In this document: in pieces, positions 8,595 through 17,643 of the stretch
Numbering within the stretch: position 1 is the first letter of the stretch
Layout of the letters: each line of letters begins with the position of its first letter
Assembly: GCF_032918005.1 (NCBI RefSeq)
Contig: NZ_CP136628.1
Coordinates: forward strand, 1,721,501 to 1,785,500
Reading direction: 5' to 3'
Source of the DNA: Bradyrhizobium sp. NDS-1
Lineage (GTDB): Bacteria > Pseudomonadota > Alphaproteobacteria > Rhizobiales > Xanthobacteraceae
Length of the DNA: 64,000 nucleotides
Notes under the pieces: model-generated
Database searches by the model: none
What the model saw: the letters and a program-made list of their open reading frames with translations, nothing else
What the model was told of the DNA's origin: nothing
Translations under genes and position numbers: made by a program

Positions 8595-9512
8595 ATGACG
8601 GCCACCACGGTGATTGCTGCGGAGCTTGAACCTCGATTGGCCCGCATCCGGTCCGTCAATCGGCGGATACTGGCTGCAGCCTGGAGCATGTCGAGCTTCA
8701 AGGTCGGTTTCTTTGTCTTCATCGCGTTGCTGCTGGCGTCCGCGATCTATCCCGAAGTGTCCTCGGTCAGCGCCACCAAGATGGTGGTGAAGGACAAATT
8801 CCTGGCGCCGGTCTATCTGGGCGAGAAATGGACCTGGGATCACGTGCTCGGCACGGATCAGCTCGGCCGTGACATCCTGATGCGCAGCCTTATCGGACTG
8901 CGCTATTCGCTGCTGGTCGGCATCGTCACGGTGCTCCTGATCTTCATCATCGGCTGCGGCCTCGGCCTGTTCGCGGGCTTCAAGGGCAGGTGGTGGGACA
9001 CCATCATCATGCGGATCACCGACGCGCAGCTCTCGATTCCGATGATCATCCTGGCGATCACGATTCTCGGCGTGTCGCGGCCGACCGTCCCGACCATCAT
9101 TATCGTGCTGGCGCTGTCCGGCTGGCCGCTCTACGCGCGGGTGGCCCGCAGTGCCGCGGTCGCCGAGCGCGGCAAGGAATATGTGCGTGGCTTGCGGGTG
9201 CTCGGGGCCGGGGACTGGCGCATCCTGCTGCTGTTCGCTGCGCCCAACATCCTGCCGCCGATCGCGTTCGTCGCAGTGCTCGATGTCGCCCGCATGATGA
9301 TCTTCGAAGCGATCCTGGGCTTCCTCGGGCTCGGCATTCAGCCGCCGACCCCGAGCTTTGGCAGCATCATCGCCGATTCCCGCAAATATCTGCTCAATGC
9401 CTGGTGGATCGGAACCATCCCGGGCATCTTCCTCGCCATCGCGCTCACCTCGATCAATCTGATGGGCTCTGCGCTGGAAAAGGCGCGCAACCGCATCTAT
9501 GGAGGTCTTTGA
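8595..9512 (+). CDS. ABC transporter permease, DppC/OppC type
   Basis: This 305-residue membrane protein has a DppC-like organisation: one N-terminal helix near residues 36-52, a periplasmic segment containing LGTDQLGRDILMRSLIGLRYSL near 92-114, then five helices. The EAA-type coupling loop includes VRGLRVLGAGDWRILLLFAAPN near 195-216. It starts two bases after the DppB-type gene and ends one base before the ATPase start, so the three genes are cotranscribed. Confidence 0.88.
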   Translation: MTATTVIAAELEPRLARIRSVNRRILAAAWSMSSFKVGFFVFIALLLASAIYPEVSSVSATKMVVKDKFLAPVYLGEKWTWDHVLGTDQLGRDILMRSLIGLRYSLLVGIVTVLLIFIIGCGLGLFAGFKGRWWDTIIMRITDAQLSIPMIILAITILGVSRPTVPTIIIVLALSGWPLYARVARSAAVAERGKEYVRGLRVLGAGDWRILLLFAAPNILPPIAFVAVLDVARMMIFEAILGFLGLGIQPPTPSFGSIIADSRKYLLNAWWIGTIPGIFLAIALTSINLMGSALEKARNRIYGGL

Positions 9513-9513
9513 G

Positions 9514-11334
9514 ATGGATCTCTCGCTCATTCTCGAAATCGACGATCTGACGGTTGGTGCGACGACACCCGGGGCGGCTCCCATTCTCGATCACGTCAGC
9601 TTCCGCCTCAGCACGTCGGAGATTTTCGGCATCTACGGGGAAAGCGGTGCGGGCAAGACGGTGCTCAGCCGCGCGCTGGCGAACTGGTTGCCGGAGAGCC
9701 TGGAATATCGCGCCGGACGGGTCGCCTTCGCCGGTCATGACATCCTCGGCGCCGGCGCGCGCGAAGTCCGGATCGGGCGCGATATCGCCTATATCGGCTC
9801 CAAGCCGCAGAGTTCGCTCGATCCGACCGTGCCGGTGGGCGTCCAGATCGCGGAGAAGCTGCACAGTGTGAGGCCTGAATGGAACGGGCGCGAGTGTCGT
9901 GACCGGGTCATGCAGCTGCTCGGCGAGGTCCGCATCCCCTCGCCAAAGGAGCGCTACTGGGACTACCCGTCGAAATTCTCCGGCGGCATGATGCAGCGCG
10001 CGATGATCGTGGATGCCATTTGCGCCGAACCCGCCGTGCTGATCGCCGACAACGTGACCCAGCCGCTGGACGTCACCATCGCCGCGCAGATCGTGGCCTT
10101 GCTCCATGACCTCTGCACGCGGCACAAGATGGCGACGATCTATTTGTCGTCTTCCTTGCCGACGCTCGGCCAGTTCGGCGATCGAACGGCCGTGCTGCAC
10201 CAGGGCCGGTTTGTCGAGCAACAGGCGTTCGCCGACCTGCTGGCTTCGCCGCAATCCGACTACACGCGCAAGGCCATCGCAAGCGTGCCGCGGATGTGGG
10301 AGACGGCGGAGGGCCCGCTTGCTCGCCGTCAGGCGCAGGGCGAGGCGCCGTTGATGAAGGTGGAGAATGTCCATCGCACCTATCGCGCCCGCAAGCGCGG
10401 CACCTTCAACAGCTACAGCAACGTGCAGGCGGTGCGCGGTGTCACGCTCGACATCATGCCACGCGAGAATTTCGGCATCGTCGGAGAATCCGGCTGCGGC
10501 AAGTCGACCCTGACCCGGCTCTTGGCCTGGCTGGAGACGCCTGACAGCGGCAGCATCGTCTTGAACGGGACTTCGCTCGGTGCGCTGTCGTCGGGGGATT
10601 TGATCCGCAAGCGCAACGAGTTCCAGCTGCTCCTGCAGGATCCCTACAATGCCTTGCCGCCGCGGACCACGGTCGGCCGCATGATCGAGGAGAGTCTCCT
10701 GATCCGTGGCAGGGTCAAGCGCGCCGATTTGAGGAAGCGAGTGATCGCGGCGATGGCCGAAGTCGGTCTTGCCGCTGACCTCTACGATCAGCTGCCGAAC
10801 GCGCTCTCGACCGGCGAGCGCCAGCGCATCTCGATCGCACGAGCCCTGATTCTCGATCCCAAGCTCCTGATCCTCGACGAGACCTTGTCGGCGCTGGACC
10901 AGCGCGAGCAGGGCAGGCTGATCGAGCTGTTCTCGAAATTGCAGGAGAAGAACGACCTCACCTACGTCTTCATCTCGCACGATCTCGCCATGGTGCGGAA
11001 GGTCTGCACGCGGATCGCGGTGATGTATCTCGGCGAGATGGTCGAGATTGCCGACAACCACCATCTCTTCTTCGACCCGCAGCATCCTTATACCAAGGCG
11101 CTGCTGTCGGCGGCCCCGACGTTGGAGCAGAAGCCGTTTGATCCCTCCGATTTTCTGCTCGAGGGCGAGCCGCCCAGCCCGATCGACATCCCAGCCGGCT
11201 GCAGCTTCGCGTCGCGCTGTCCGAAGGCCTTCGGCCGCTGTCGGGTGGAGACGCCAGGGCTCGTCGAGCATTCGCCGGGGCGCTTCGCCGCTTGCCATCT
11301 GCTCGATGGTGATCAGGCGCAGGCGGCGGCCTGA
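9514..11334 (+). CDS. Fused double ATPase of a dipeptide-type ABC importer, with a degenerate first site
   Basis: This 606-residue protein joins DppD- and DppF-like halves. The start at 9514 has GGAGG about eight bases upstream; an in-frame ATG at 9499 would overlap the permease gene. NBD1 has Walker A GESGAGKT (42-49) and signature FSGGM (155-159), but the Walker B catalytic Glu is Asn180, the Q-loop Gln is not seen in IGSKPQSSLDP, and the H-loop reads LSSSLP with no His. NBD2 has Walker A GESGCGKS (324-331), Gln375, Glu456 and His489, but its signature is LSTGE (431-435). Only one of the two composite sites looks competent for hydrolysis. The C-terminal oligopeptide-type domain with Cys-rich CSFASRCPKAFGRC is present. 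Confidence 0.87.
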   Translation: MDLSLILEIDDLTVGATTPGAAPILDHVSFRLSTSEIFGIYGESGAGKTVLSRALANWLPESLEYRAGRVAFAGHDILGAGAREVRIGRDIAYIGSKPQSSLDPTVPVGVQIAEKLHSVRPEWNGRECRDRVMQLLGEVRIPSPKERYWDYPSKFSGGMMQRAMIVDAICAEPAVLIADNVTQPLDVTIAAQIVALLHDLCTRHKMATIYLSSSLPTLGQFGDRTAVLHQGRFVEQQAFADLLASPQSDYTRKAIASVPRMWETAEGPLARRQAQGEAPLMKVENVHRTYRARKRGTFNSYSNVQAVRGVTLDIMPRENFGIVGESGCGKSTLTRLLAWLETPDSGSIVLNGTSLGALSSGDLIRKRNEFQLLLQDPYNALPPRTTVGRMIEESLLIRGRVKRADLRKRVIAAMAEVGLAADLYDQLPNALSTGERQRISIARALILDPKLLILDETLSALDQREQGRLIELFSKLQEKNDLTYVFISHDLAMVRKVCTRIAVMYLGEMVEIADNHHLFFDPQHPYTKALLSAAPTLEQKPFDPSDFLLEGEPPSPIDIPAGCSFASRCPKAFGRCRVETPGLVEHSPGRFAACHLLDGDQAQAAA

Positions 11335-11337
11335 CGG

Positions 11338-12744
11338 TCAGGGTCGTGGCTTGAACGGCCAGCCCATCTTGATTGAACGCAGATCTTCCAGCGCCTTCGT
11401 CACCTGGAGGACGCCGAGATCGTCGAAGCGATGGCCGATGACCTGGACACCGATTGGCAGATCCCGGGAATCGAACGCCATGCAGACTGTGGAAGCGGGT
11501 TGGCAGGTCTGGTTGAACATGGCCGTGAACAGCGTGTGCGCGAGCGGCGTCTCGCGGGAGACACCCGGTTCTTCCGCCGGAAAATTCACCACCGGCAGCG
11601 TCGGTGAGATGACATAGTCCCAGCCTTCGAACGCCCCCAGCAGCGCCGCCTTCATTTTGGCGATCTGCCCCAGGGCCCGGTAGAGATCGGTGCCTGAATG
11701 CTTTTCTCCGCCGAGAGACCACGCGCGAACGTAGGGATCGATGTCGCGTGGGGTGTCAGTATGCGCGGGCAGCGAGGTGTATTCGAGATACCCGCGGACC
11801 TGGAGGAACAGGTCAATCGCCGCATAGGCGTCATGGTCTAGCTGCGAGGCAAACGGTTCAACGAACGCGCCTGCGCCCGCCAGCAGCTTTCCGGTCGCCT
11901 CGACGGTCTCGCGCACGACCGCTTCGGGTTTCATGCCAAAGCCCATGTCGGTGAGGATTCCGATCTTCAATCCCTTCACATCGCGCTCGAGGCGCTCGTG
12001 ATAGCGCACGCCGTCGGCGGGGAGGCTCCAGGTGTCGCGCTCGTCCTGCTGCGTCAGCACGGTCAGCAGGCGGGCGATATCGTCGACGCTGCGGCCCATG
12101 GGACCGGCCATGCGCATGGTGTCGGCCGGCAGATGCGGCACGCGTCCGTGGGTGGGCTTGAGTCCGGCGAGGCCGCAATGTGCAGCTGGAAGGCGGACGG
12201 AGCCCGCGATATCCGTGCCGACGGAGACATATCCGGCGCCGGCAGCGACCGACGCGGCGGCGCCGGCCGACGAGCCGCCGGTGTTCCAGGCAAGCCCCCA
12301 GGGGTTGCGGGTGATGCCGTGCAGCGAGCTGATGCCTGACGCCATCAGGCCGCAATCCGGCATCGTGGTTTTTGCAAAGATCACCGCGCCGGCTTCGCGC
12401 AATGCGATCGCCGGTGGTGAATCGTAATTTGAAGGCGGCAGGGCGCGGTTGGCTCCGATGCCATGAAAGTAGGGCCAGCCGGCCATGGCGACGCTGTCCT
12501 TGACGGTCATTGGAATACCATCGAGCGGACCCAGCGCAGCTCCGGCCTTCCATCGGGCTTCCGAGCGTTGCGCGCTGGCCATGGCCTGTTCCGGACGGAA
12601 GCTGAACAAGGCGTTGATCGCGGTATTGACCCCTTCGGAGTGGTTGAGGGTCGCTCGCAGCACCTCCACCGGAGACAGCGCGCGCGAGGCGTACGCCTCC
12701 GCCAGCTCGGCAAGGCTCATCCCGATCAGTTCTGCAGCAGACAT
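11338..12744 (-). CDS. Amidase-signature family hydrolase
   Basis: The 468-residue cytoplasmic enzyme carries the amidase-signature Ser-cisSer-Lys triad: Lys82 in TVKDS, cis-Ser158 in NTGGSSAG, and nucleophile Ser182 in DIAGSVR. The 24-residue spacing between the two serines is the family norm. Such enzymes hydrolyse carboxamides, aryl amides or dipeptide amides to the acid and ammonia or an amine. It is encoded convergently to the dipeptide-type ABC operon with three bases between the stops, so the importer may supply its substrate, though they are not on one transcript. Similarity to GatA is expected for this fold, but no gatB or gatC is nearby, so a catabolic role is likelier. Confidence 0.88.
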   Translation of the reverse strand: MSAAELIGMSLAELAEAYASRALSPVEVLRATLNHSEGVNTAINALFSFRPEQAMASAQRSEARWKAGAALGPLDGIPMTVKDSVAMAGWPYFHGIGANRALPPSNYDSPPAIALREAGAVIFAKTTMPDCGLMASGISSLHGITRNPWGLAWNTGGSSAGAAASVAAGAGYVSVGTDIAGSVRLPAAHCGLAGLKPTHGRVPHLPADTMRMAGPMGRSVDDIARLLTVLTQQDERDTWSLPADGVRYHERLERDVKGLKIGILTDMGFGMKPEAVVRETVEATGKLLAGAGAFVEPFASQLDHDAYAAIDLFLQVRGYLEYTSLPAHTDTPRDIDPYVRAWSLGGEKHSGTDLYRALGQIAKMKAALLGAFEGWDYVISPTLPVVNFPAEEPGVSRETPLAHTLFTAMFNQTCQPASTVCMAFDSRDLPIGVQVIGHRFDDLGVLQVTKALEDLRSIKMGWPFKPRP

Positions 12745-12946
12745 GGTGGCCTCGATGGGTCGCGTCCCGGATCACACTCCGGATAGCGGACATAGCGCGC
12801 ATAAGGGTAGGCCCGCTGGTTCAACGGCATGATTTGGTGGAGCGCGAGGCATCCCTTTTGCATCTGTCCTGATCAAAATCTGCCTGATCAAATTGGGCGG
12901 ACACGAAGGTCGGCTGAACGGCAACTGCAAGAGATCGGAAGTCGCC

Positions 12947-12976
12947 ATGAGTCAATCTGGAATGAGTCAATCTGGA
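12947..12976 (+). repeat. Perfect 15-bp tandem duplication spanning the start codon
   Basis: The unit ATGAGTCAATCTGGA occurs twice back to back (12947-12961 and 12962-12976), encoding MSQSG twice. It duplicates the start codon while keeping the frame, so translation could begin at either copy. Replication slippage is the likely origin. Confidence 0.9.
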
Positions 12977-13918
12977 ACGGAACTGGCTACCATCCGGAAT
13001 TCCATTGCCGGGTTCCCCGGATGGGGATCCGGAGACATCGTGATCGAACCTGCCATCCCGATCCTGGCTTCGCCAAGCTGGCGAGGCGTCGACGGCTTTC
13101 CCTGGCGCGCCACCAGAAAGGGCAGTGGCGAGAGCATCTTCATCAAGGCCATGGATCGCGATGCGGAGCTTTATATCGACGTGGCGTGCGCCTTCGAGGC
13201 GGCGCAGCGTGCATCCGATCTCGGCATCGGGCCCAAAGTGCTGATGGCCGATCCGAAGGCGGGCCTGCTGGTGATGGAGGATCTCAACCAGGGCTGGCGG
13301 GTCGGTACCTTGGAGCGGATGCTCGAGCCCGACATCGTCGACGCCGTCATTGCGGCGATGCGCCTGTTTCAATCCGGACCGCCGCTGCCACGCCGCAAGA
13401 GCGTCTTTGACGAGATCGAGCATTTCCATGCTGCTGCGGCGGCCGCGAAAGCACAGTTGCCGTCGGATGCCGAATGGCTGGTCAAGGAGTTGCGCTTTGC
13501 GGCCGACGCCCTCCGGATGCTGGACATCAACGCGGTGCCGATCCACGGCGACGGCAATGTTTCGAATATCCTGATCAGCGACGCAGGCGAGGTTCGTCTG
13601 ATCGACTGGGATCGCGCGACGACGGCCGACCCGCTGGAGGATATTGGCACCTTCTTCGTCGAGGCCTGCGCGCAGGAGCCTGAGGCGCGCGACCTCTTCA
13701 CCCGCAGCACCGGGACATTCGACGAGGGGACGTTCAACCGTGCGCGGATTTACGGCGTGGCTGATGATCTGCGCTGGGGATTGATCGGCGCGCTGCTCGC
13801 CGCCAAATCGGCGCGCAATACGCTGGAGTTCTACAAATTCGCCAGTTGGCGCTTCGTGCGTTGCCGCATGGCGGTTCGGGAGCCCCGCTTTGGCGAGATG
13901 CTTCGGAGGATCGCATGA
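12947..13918 (+). CDS. APH-fold small-molecule kinase (first of a tandem pair)
   Basis: This 323-residue protein has the catalytic loop HGDGNVSN at residues 200-207 (catalytic Asp202, metal-binding Asn205/Asn207 region) and DWDR at 220-223. It resembles choline/ethanolamine kinase-type phosphotransferases. GGAAG lies about six bases before the ATG at 12947; a TTG at 12893 is in frame but less likely. The first 30 coding bases are a perfect tandem duplication of 15 bases, so a second start at 12962 is equally readable. The stop overlaps the start of the next kinase (ATGA). The substrate is unknown; phosphorylation of an amino alcohol is plausible. Confidence 0.78.
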   Translation: MSQSGMSQSGTELATIRNSIAGFPGWGSGDIVIEPAIPILASPSWRGVDGFPWRATRKGSGESIFIKAMDRDAELYIDVACAFEAAQRASDLGIGPKVLMADPKAGLLVMEDLNQGWRVGTLERMLEPDIVDAVIAAMRLFQSGPPLPRRKSVFDEIEHFHAAAAAAKAQLPSDAEWLVKELRFAADALRMLDINAVPIHGDGNVSNILISDAGEVRLIDWDRATTADPLEDIGTFFVEACAQEPEARDLFTRSTGTFDEGTFNRARIYGVADDLRWGLIGALLAAKSARNTLEFYKFASWRFVRCRMAVREPRFGEMLRRIA

Positions 13919-14871
13919 CCGTTCGCAGAAAAGTTGGTGAGGGGACCACGGTTCACGAACGCAACGTCGAAGCCGCCATCGCTCGCGTCCCGCAATGGCG
14001 CGGCAAGGCGGCCGTCTATGCACCGCTGGTCGGCGGCCTGTCGAACCAGAACTGGCTGGTCGAGATGTCCGGCGACGCGCGCCGCTATTTCGTCAAGGTG
14101 CCGGGCGAGGGCTCGGAAATGTTCATCGATCGCGTCACCGCCAACGAGGCCGCGCGCAATGCCCATGCCATGGGTGTCGGGCCGGAGGTCATCTTCTTCG
14201 ACGCGGCGGACGGGCTGGAGATCAGTGAATTTCTGGAGGGCTACCGCGCCTGCACCAATGCGGATTTCGGCGATTCCGCCATCCAGTCCGACGTGCTCGA
14301 TCTCTATCGCCGTTTGCATGGCGGCCCCAAGCTCGGCCAGACCAAGACGATCTTCGACATGATCGAGGAACATATCGAGCAGGGCAAGGAACTGGGATCG
14401 CATTTCCCGCAGGACATGCCCTGGCTGATGCACCGCTACAATCAGGCCAAGTCGGCCTTCCTGGCGTCGGGCCTCGACCTCGTTCCGTGCTTCAACGATC
14501 CCATGCCGGGGAATTTCCTCATTTCGGCCGAAGTCGGCGCGCCCAGGCCGATGAAGCTGATCGACTACGAATTCGCCTCCAACAATGAGCGCAGCTACGA
14601 GCTCGGCGTGCTATTTGCCGAAATGTTCTTTGACGAGAAGCTGACGGAAGCCCTCATCGAGCAATATCTGGGCGAGGTTCGTCCGCAGATGATTGCGCGC
14701 GTCATTCTCAACCGCGCGCTCGCGGATATGAAATGGGCCTCATGGGCGGTCGTCAACCGCAAGCTCAACACCTGGGATTTCGACTACCAGAAGTACGGCG
14801 TCTGGAAATACATGCGCGCCCGCGACGTGATGTATGACCCGCGCTGGGACGGCTGGTTACGGCTGGTGTGA
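13915..14871 (+). CDS. Choline kinase-like APH-fold phosphotransferase (second of a tandem pair)
   Basis: This 318-residue protein follows the choline/ethanolamine kinase pattern: LVGGLSNQNWLV (38-49), lysine in YFVKVPG (58-64), catalytic region FNDPMPGN (193-200) and LIDYEF (215-220). Asp195 and Asn200 match the catalytic and metal residues, but the usual His two residues before the Asp is Phe193. The start at 13915 overlaps the upstream kinase stop by four bases and has GGAGG about nine bases before it. The tandem arrangement suggests two related substrates or a heteromer. Specificity is not known. Confidence 0.78.
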   Translation: MTVRRKVGEGTTVHERNVEAAIARVPQWRGKAAVYAPLVGGLSNQNWLVEMSGDARRYFVKVPGEGSEMFIDRVTANEAARNAHAMGVGPEVIFFDAADGLEISEFLEGYRACTNADFGDSAIQSDVLDLYRRLHGGPKLGQTKTIFDMIEEHIEQGKELGSHFPQDMPWLMHRYNQAKSAFLASGLDLVPCFNDPMPGNFLISAEVGAPRPMKLIDYEFASNNERSYELGVLFAEMFFDEKLTEALIEQYLGEVRPQMIARVILNRALADMKWASWAVVNRKLNTWDFDYQKYGVWKYMRARDVMYDPRWDGWLRLV

Positions 14872-14901
14872 GCCGGCGCCGGCCCCGACGGTCTCTTGCG
14901 G

Positions 14902-15693
14902 CTATTGCTTCAGGATGGTCAGGGCCTGCTCGAGCAGGCTGTCGTTCGCCGCGGCGATCACGCGGCCGTCGGAGTCCGGTGTGAGTGGCCGCCCATCCCA
15001 GTCGCGTATGATTCCGCCGGCGCCCTCGACCACGGGAATCAATGCCATGAAGTCGAACGATTTGAGCGACGTCTCCACGACAAGATCGCAATGGCCGGAC
15101 GCCAGCAGCCCATACTGATAGCAATCGCCGCCAAATCGTCGGAACATGGCTTTCTTGCTCAGCAAGTCATAGCGAGCCCAATCCTGCGGCGTAAAGAAGT
15201 CCGGCGAAGATGTGTAGATCTGTGCGTCTTCCAGTCTTGCCGTGCGGCTGACCATGGCGGGCTTGCCGTTGAAGCTGACCCCACGCCGCGTGCCATACCA
15301 CCGTTCGGCCAGCGCCGGCATGTCAATCATGCCGGCGACGACCGATCCTTCGTGTTCGTCGGCGAGCGCGACAAGCGTGCCGAACAGCGGCATTCCGGAG
15401 ATAAAGCTCTTCGTTCCGTCGATCGGATCGAGGTACCAGGTGTGGCGCTCGCCGAAGGTCGATCCCATCTCCTCACCGACGATGCCGTGATCGGGGAAGC
15501 GCGCGCTGATCAGGCGCCGCAATTCCACTTCGATCGCACGATCGGCGATCGTCACCGGCGTCAGATCCTGCTTGCGTTCGAAATCGACACTGGAACGGAA
15601 ATGGGTCAACGCAATCCGGCCGGCCACGTCGGCGAGTTCATGGAAGAACGCAGCGAGTTCGTTCGCAGAAATCTTGTCTTGAATGTCGTCCAA
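14902..15693 (-). CDS. Inositol monophosphatase-family phosphatase, histidinol-phosphatase-like
   Basis: This 263-residue enzyme shows the Mg-dependent IMPase motifs: GEEMG (about 72-76), DPIDGTKSF (about 88-96), and a third metal region SFDFMALIPVVEGAGG near 208-223, where the usual WDxxA is FDFMA. Overall spacing fits the HisN-type histidinol phosphatases common in alphaproteobacteria, but its location among kinases points to a local phosphomonoester. I chose the TTG at 15693, preceded by GGAG six bases upstream, because it gives the normal length; further upstream in-frame codons extend toward the AraC gene. It is convergent with the kinase pair and probably cotranscribed with the AraC gene 66 bases upstream. 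Confidence 0.78.
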   Translation of the reverse strand: MDDIQDKISANELAAFFHELADVAGRIALTHFRSSVDFERKQDLTPVTIADRAIEVELRRLISARFPDHGIVGEEMGSTFGERHTWYLDPIDGTKSFISGMPLFGTLVALADEHEGSVVAGMIDMPALAERWYGTRRGVSFNGKPAMVSRTARLEDAQIYTSSPDFFTPQDWARYDLLSKKAMFRRFGGDCYQYGLLASGHCDLVVETSLKSFDFMALIPVVEGAGGIIRDWDGRPLTPDSDGRVIAAANDSLLEQALTILKQ

Positions 15694-15758
15694 TGCTCGC
15701 TCCAGGGGAAAGCACGTCGCGCATGAGCGGCGCAGAGGCTGGCCTTGGGAATTCGGCT

Positions 15759-16793
15759 CTAAACCGTCTCGTGAAGCTGTTGCTTGCGAACGTTCCAATA
15801 CGGGGACCCGAATGCCTTGCGTGAGGAGGCCATTCGTGGCGAAGACGATCCGTTCGGTCCGGCAGCGCGCGCAGCTGGGCCCGGCCGCGGCGCGGCTTGC
15901 GGTGCCTGGCGAACGTCACGCGGGGCCACCTTGAAGTGGCGGCTGAAGCAGCGCGAGAAATGCGAGACGTTCTTGAAGCCCACTTCGTAGGCGACCTCCG
16001 ACACGGTACGGTGGCCCTTGGGATCGGCAACCAGGATTTCGTAGGCTCGCTGCAGTCGTTTGGTCTGCACGAACTGGCTGACCGTGGTCTCGTTGTCCGT
16101 GAACAGACTGTAGAGATAGCTCAGCGAGATGCGGCTGCTGGCCGCAATCTTCTTCGGTGACAGGGATTGGTCGCCGAGATGGCTTTCAATGAAATCAACG
16201 ATCCGGCGACGCAGGTGATAGCGCGCATTGCGGACGTCTGTGGCGGCGCCCCTGTCCTCCGAGCCGATCGTGAGGGCCACGAAGCTGATGACTTCCGTCG
16301 CAAGCGCCTGTGGATTCGGCGCCGGCAACTCGATGAACAGCTCGGCCACGTTTTGGACCATTCCGGCCAGAAGGCGGGTCATCTGCTCGTTTGGCTTGAA
16401 GCGTCGGCTGATGTGATCCTCGATCGAGACGAGACGTCCGCGCAGCTCCGCGGCCGGGATCCGAAGCATCAGAAGGCGTGTGGTCTTGTCGGACGACAAT
16501 TCGTAGAAGGCGAGTTCGCTGAGCAGGACATATTCGCCGGCCCGGGCAATGCCGACGCGGCCGTCCTGGCTGAACGTCACACATCCGGTCAGGGGAAATA
16601 CGAGCACATAGGAAGCATCGTGAATGCTGGAGGTGCGTTTCCAGCTGCAGGCGAAGGCTTGCTGCGGCGCGACGAGTTCAAGATCCAGGCGTCCGATCCT
16701 GGTTCGCCTATGCGATGCAGGACCCTTGTCGCCGCCACCATCATCAAGGCCGGTATACTCCTCGCGAGAAGCAAGAGATGTGAGGCTTGCCAT
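15759..16793 (-). CDS. AraC-family transcriptional regulator
   Basis: This 344-residue protein has a variable N-terminal effector/cupin-like domain and two C-terminal helix-turn-helix units, beginning around LSPKKIAASSRISLSYLYSLF and then TVSEVAYEVGFKNVSHFSRCFSRHF. The AraC-binding-like N-terminus (AFACSWKRTSSIHDASYVLVFPLTG) resembles the ActS/OxyR-independent AraC group with a domain-35 type sensor. The ATG at 16793 has a GAGAGA purine run about eight bases upstream; an alternative TTG lies at 16820. The C-terminal tail after the HTH is Ala/Pro/Arg-rich and longer than usual. It probably controls the neighbouring phosphatase and kinases. Confidence 0.85.
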   Translation of the reverse strand: MASLTSLASREEYTGLDDGGGDKGPASHRRTRIGRLDLELVAPQQAFACSWKRTSSIHDASYVLVFPLTGCVTFSQDGRVGIARAGEYVLLSELAFYELSSDKTTRLLMLRIPAAELRGRLVSIEDHISRRFKPNEQMTRLLAGMVQNVAELFIELPAPNPQALATEVISFVALTIGSEDRGAATDVRNARYHLRRRIVDFIESHLGDQSLSPKKIAASSRISLSYLYSLFTDNETTVSQFVQTKRLQRAYEILVADPKGHRTVSEVAYEVGFKNVSHFSRCFSRHFKVAPRDVRQAPQAAPRPGPAARAAGPNGSSSPRMASSRKAFGSPYWNVRKQQLHETV

Positions 16794-16806
16794 GGTTTGG
16801 TCTCTC

Positions 16807-17643
16807 TCAGGGTTGGGCAACGATCAACTCCGTTCCGGCTTCTCGGAGCGCCGTTGCCAGAGATCCTTCCGGTTGCCGGTCGGTAACCAGACGGTCGATG
16901 TCGGTCCATTGCGCAAACACGGTCAGGGCGCGCTGGTCGAACTTGCTGTGATCGGCGACGAGGATCGCTTCCGCTGCGCGCTTGACCATCGCGCCATAGA
17001 TCGCGCCGGCCTCATCATCCGCATCGTTGGCGCCCCGTGCGCTGATGCCTGTCGCACTCACGATGGCGCGGTTGGCCTCGTAGCTGTTGATGTTGGCGAT
17101 CGTCTGTGTGCCGAACACATAGCCTTCGGTCGGGTGATAGCGACCCGGACAGCACAGCACCCGGATGGATGAATTGACCGCGAGCGCGCCCGCAATCGCA
17201 TAGTCGTGCGTGATGACCGTGATGTCGCGCGCGCGCAAAGCCAATCGTCTGGCGACATGAAACGTCGTGGCGCCGGCGGCCAGCATCAGGACTTCGTTCG
17301 GTAGAACGAGGTCGGCGATCACGGCGGCGATCGCCTCGCGTTCGGCGATCATGAGCGCCTTGCGATCGGTGAGAGCCGGTTCGAGCGCAAACGGACGGGA
17401 CGCGCCGCCATAGGTGCGGTTGATGAGCTTCTGTTCCTGAAGCTCCACGAGGTCTCGGCGTATGGTTTCGCCGGAGACACCAAGCGACGCCGCAATCTCG
17501 GAGGCGCGCAGGGTCGGGGCGGCGGTGAGTTGCGCGATGATGTGCTTGTGTCGCGCCAGCTTCGAGAGGCGATCGCCGTCGCTCTTTCGTGGCCGTCTGT
17601 CGGCCGCGGAGGCGTCGCTGGTCTGAAGCGGCTCGCTCGTCAT
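16807..17643 (-). CDS. DeoR-family transcriptional regulator
   Basis: This 278-residue protein has an N-terminal DeoR HTH (ASEIAASLGVSGETIRRDLV near residues 47-66) and a C-terminal sugar-isomerase-like sensor domain that normally binds phosphorylated sugars or other phosphorylated metabolites. GAGG lies eight bases before the chosen ATG at 17643; longer starts up to 17736 run into the divergent promoter region. A phosphate-sensing repressor fits a neighbourhood of three kinases and two phosphatases. It is divergent from the aminotransferase operon at 17984 and may control it through the inverted repeat at 17740. Confidence 0.86.
   Translation of the reverse strand: MTSEPLQTSDASAADRRPRKSDGDRLSKLARHKHIIAQLTAAPTLRASEIAASLGVSGETIRRDLVELQEQKLINRTYGGASRPFALEPALTDRKALMIAEREAIAAVIADLVLPNEVLMLAAGATTFHVARRLALRARDITVITHDYAIAGALAVNSSIRVLCCPGRYHPTEGYVFGTQTIANINSYEANRAIVSATGISARGANDADDEAGAIYGAMVKRAAEAILVADHSKFDQRALTVFAQWTDIDRLVTDRQPEGSLATALREAGTELIVAQP

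Noticed and set aside
9454..11298. Long minus-strand ORF opposite the fused ATPase
   Set aside because: It is a mirror of high-GC coding sequence; the plus-strand protein has full ABC motifs and the minus translation is Arg/His-rich without a domain.
11338..12744. gatA, glutamyl-tRNA amidotransferase subunit A
   Set aside because: Amidase signature is shared, but gatB and gatC are absent and the neighbours are catabolic and transport genes.
14902..15693. Firm call of hisN
   Set aside because: Motifs and length fit histidinol phosphatase, but no histidine-pathway gene is near and the location suggests another phosphoester.
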